Source of the DNA: Spirochaetaceae bacterium
GTDB taxonomy: Bacteria > Spirochaetota > Spirochaetia > Treponematales > Breznakiellaceae
Assembly (NCBI GenBank): GCA_031265535.1
Contig: JAISCO010000072.1
Location: 1-5,080, forward strand
DNA length: 5,080 bases
Reading direction: 5' to 3'
Part shown: positions 4,474-5,080 of the stretch, in pieces
Position numbering within the stretch: the stretch's first letter is position 1
How the letters are laid out: every line of letters begins with the position of its first letter
Program-made: the position numbers and the translations under genes
The notes under the pieces: generated by a model
Database searches by the model: none
The model's input: the letters and a program-made list of their open reading frames with translations, nothing else
Told to the model about the DNA's origin: nothing

Positions 4474-5080
4474 ATTGAACAATGAAAATATTCTGATTGC
4501 GGCGGAACAGATACGGGCGGGAAAACTAGCCGCATTTCCAACTGAAACCGTGTACGGACTTGGCTGCGACGCGTTTAATACGACAGCTTTGGCGCGGGTC
4601 TTTGAGGTAAAAAAGCGCCCGCGTTTTGACCCGCTCATCATACATATCGCGGCGCTTGAAACACTCGAAAGAATTGTCGATTTTTCACGTCTTACAGATG
4701 ACGCAAAACACCGGCTTGCGGTTTTAAGCCACGCGTTCTGGCCCGGCCCGCTTACCCTTGTTCTGCCAAAATTACGGACCGTACCGGATTTAGCGACAGG
4801 CGGACTCGATACGGCGGCTGTGCGTTTTCCCGCTCATGACGGGGCGCTGCGCCTAATATCGGAATCGACCGGCGCGATCGCCGCCCCCAGCGCCAATCCG
4901 TTTGGCTATCTAAGCCCGACCCGCGCCGAACATGTCCGCGACCAGTTGGGCGGCGCTGTTGACATAATTCTTGACGGCGGCCCCGCGAATATAGGCATAG
5001 AATCGACAGTGCTGGATATTTCCGCCGCGCGTCCGCGCATACTGCGCCCCGGCGGATTATCGCGTGAAAGCATCGAAGCG
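4460..5080 (+). CDS. Threonylcarbamoyl-AMP synthase (YrdC/Sua5/TsaC family), 3' end beyond window
   Basis: The first 207 codons are present and the frame is open to the window edge. The family makes threonylcarbamoyl-AMP from threonine, bicarbonate and ATP, the first step of the t6A37 modification of ANN-decoding tRNAs in the cytoplasm. Family marks in order are FPTETVYGLG (26-35), KKRPRFDPLIIHI (51-63) with the nucleotide-binding K/R pair, FWPGPLTLVL (93-102), AVRFPAH (120-126), APSANPFGYLSPT (142-154), GIESTVLD (179-186) and LRPGG (195-199). YrdC-only proteins are near 190-210 residues, while Sua5 forms carry an extra C-terminal domain to about 340. Because the end is missing, tsaC and sua5 cannot be told apart and I give no symbol. 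The ATG lies inside the flavoprotein gene (14-base overlap) with only a weak, distant AAGG (4441-4444), so it probably depends on translation of the gene before it. Confidence 0.93.
   Translation, partial: MTYLKLNNENILIAAEQIRAGKLAAFPTETVYGLGCDAFNTTALARVFEVKKRPRFDPLIIHIAALETLERIVDFSRLTDDAKHRLAVLSHAFWPGPLTLVLPKLRTVPDLATGGLDTAAVRFPAHDGALRLISESTGAIAAPSANPFGYLSPTRAEHVRDQLGGAVDIILDGGPANIGIESTVLDISAARPRILRPGGLSRESIEA

Overview
The window looks like chromosomal DNA from a spirochaete, most likely a Treponema relative from an animal or insect gut. I infer this from the short ParC-type topoisomerase, the family look of the small secreted TPR and SH3 proteins, the repeat-rich intergenic DNA and the mixed base composition. 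No database search was possible, so the assignment is a judgement from family resemblance.

The left third (1-1264) reads leftward and holds small secreted-protein genes. In the direction of transcription these are a 38-codon remnant that duplicates the signal-peptide end of a TPR gene (1264-1148), a 217-residue exported protein with a bacterial SH3 domain and a second beta-rich domain (1107-454), and an 84-residue exported TPR protein that stops abruptly after about one and a half TPR units (369-115). Short palindromes lie in the spacers, and one begins exactly at the stop codon of the truncated TPR gene. The SH3 gene is visibly more AT-rich than the sequence around it.

The middle (1265-1966, about 700 bases) has no gene I can support. 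It is a mosaic of short hairpins, a repeated 9-mer flanking a palindrome, a short purine-rich run, and two diverged copies of a 101-base tandem repeat. Within that repeat two predicted hairpins keep their pairing although the bases have changed. It ends with a 16-base palindrome just before parC. Open frames on the minus strand here appear to be by-products of the repeat.

The right part (1967-5080) is a tight rightward operon. It contains parC (topoisomerase IV subunit A, complete), a small flavoprotein with a compact four-cysteine cluster like that of iron-sulfur flavoproteins (4-base ATGA overlap with parC), and the start of a YrdC/Sua5-type threonylcarbamoyl-AMP synthase gene (14-base overlap), cut by the window end. 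The overlaps suggest translational coupling. The three products have unrelated jobs (chromosome decatenation, redox chemistry, tRNA t6A modification), so this looks like a housekeeping operon rather than a pathway. I found no defence system, CRISPR array, tRNA, rRNA or intact transposase. The most interesting material is the structured repeat DNA between the two gene groups and the broken secreted-protein family on the left.
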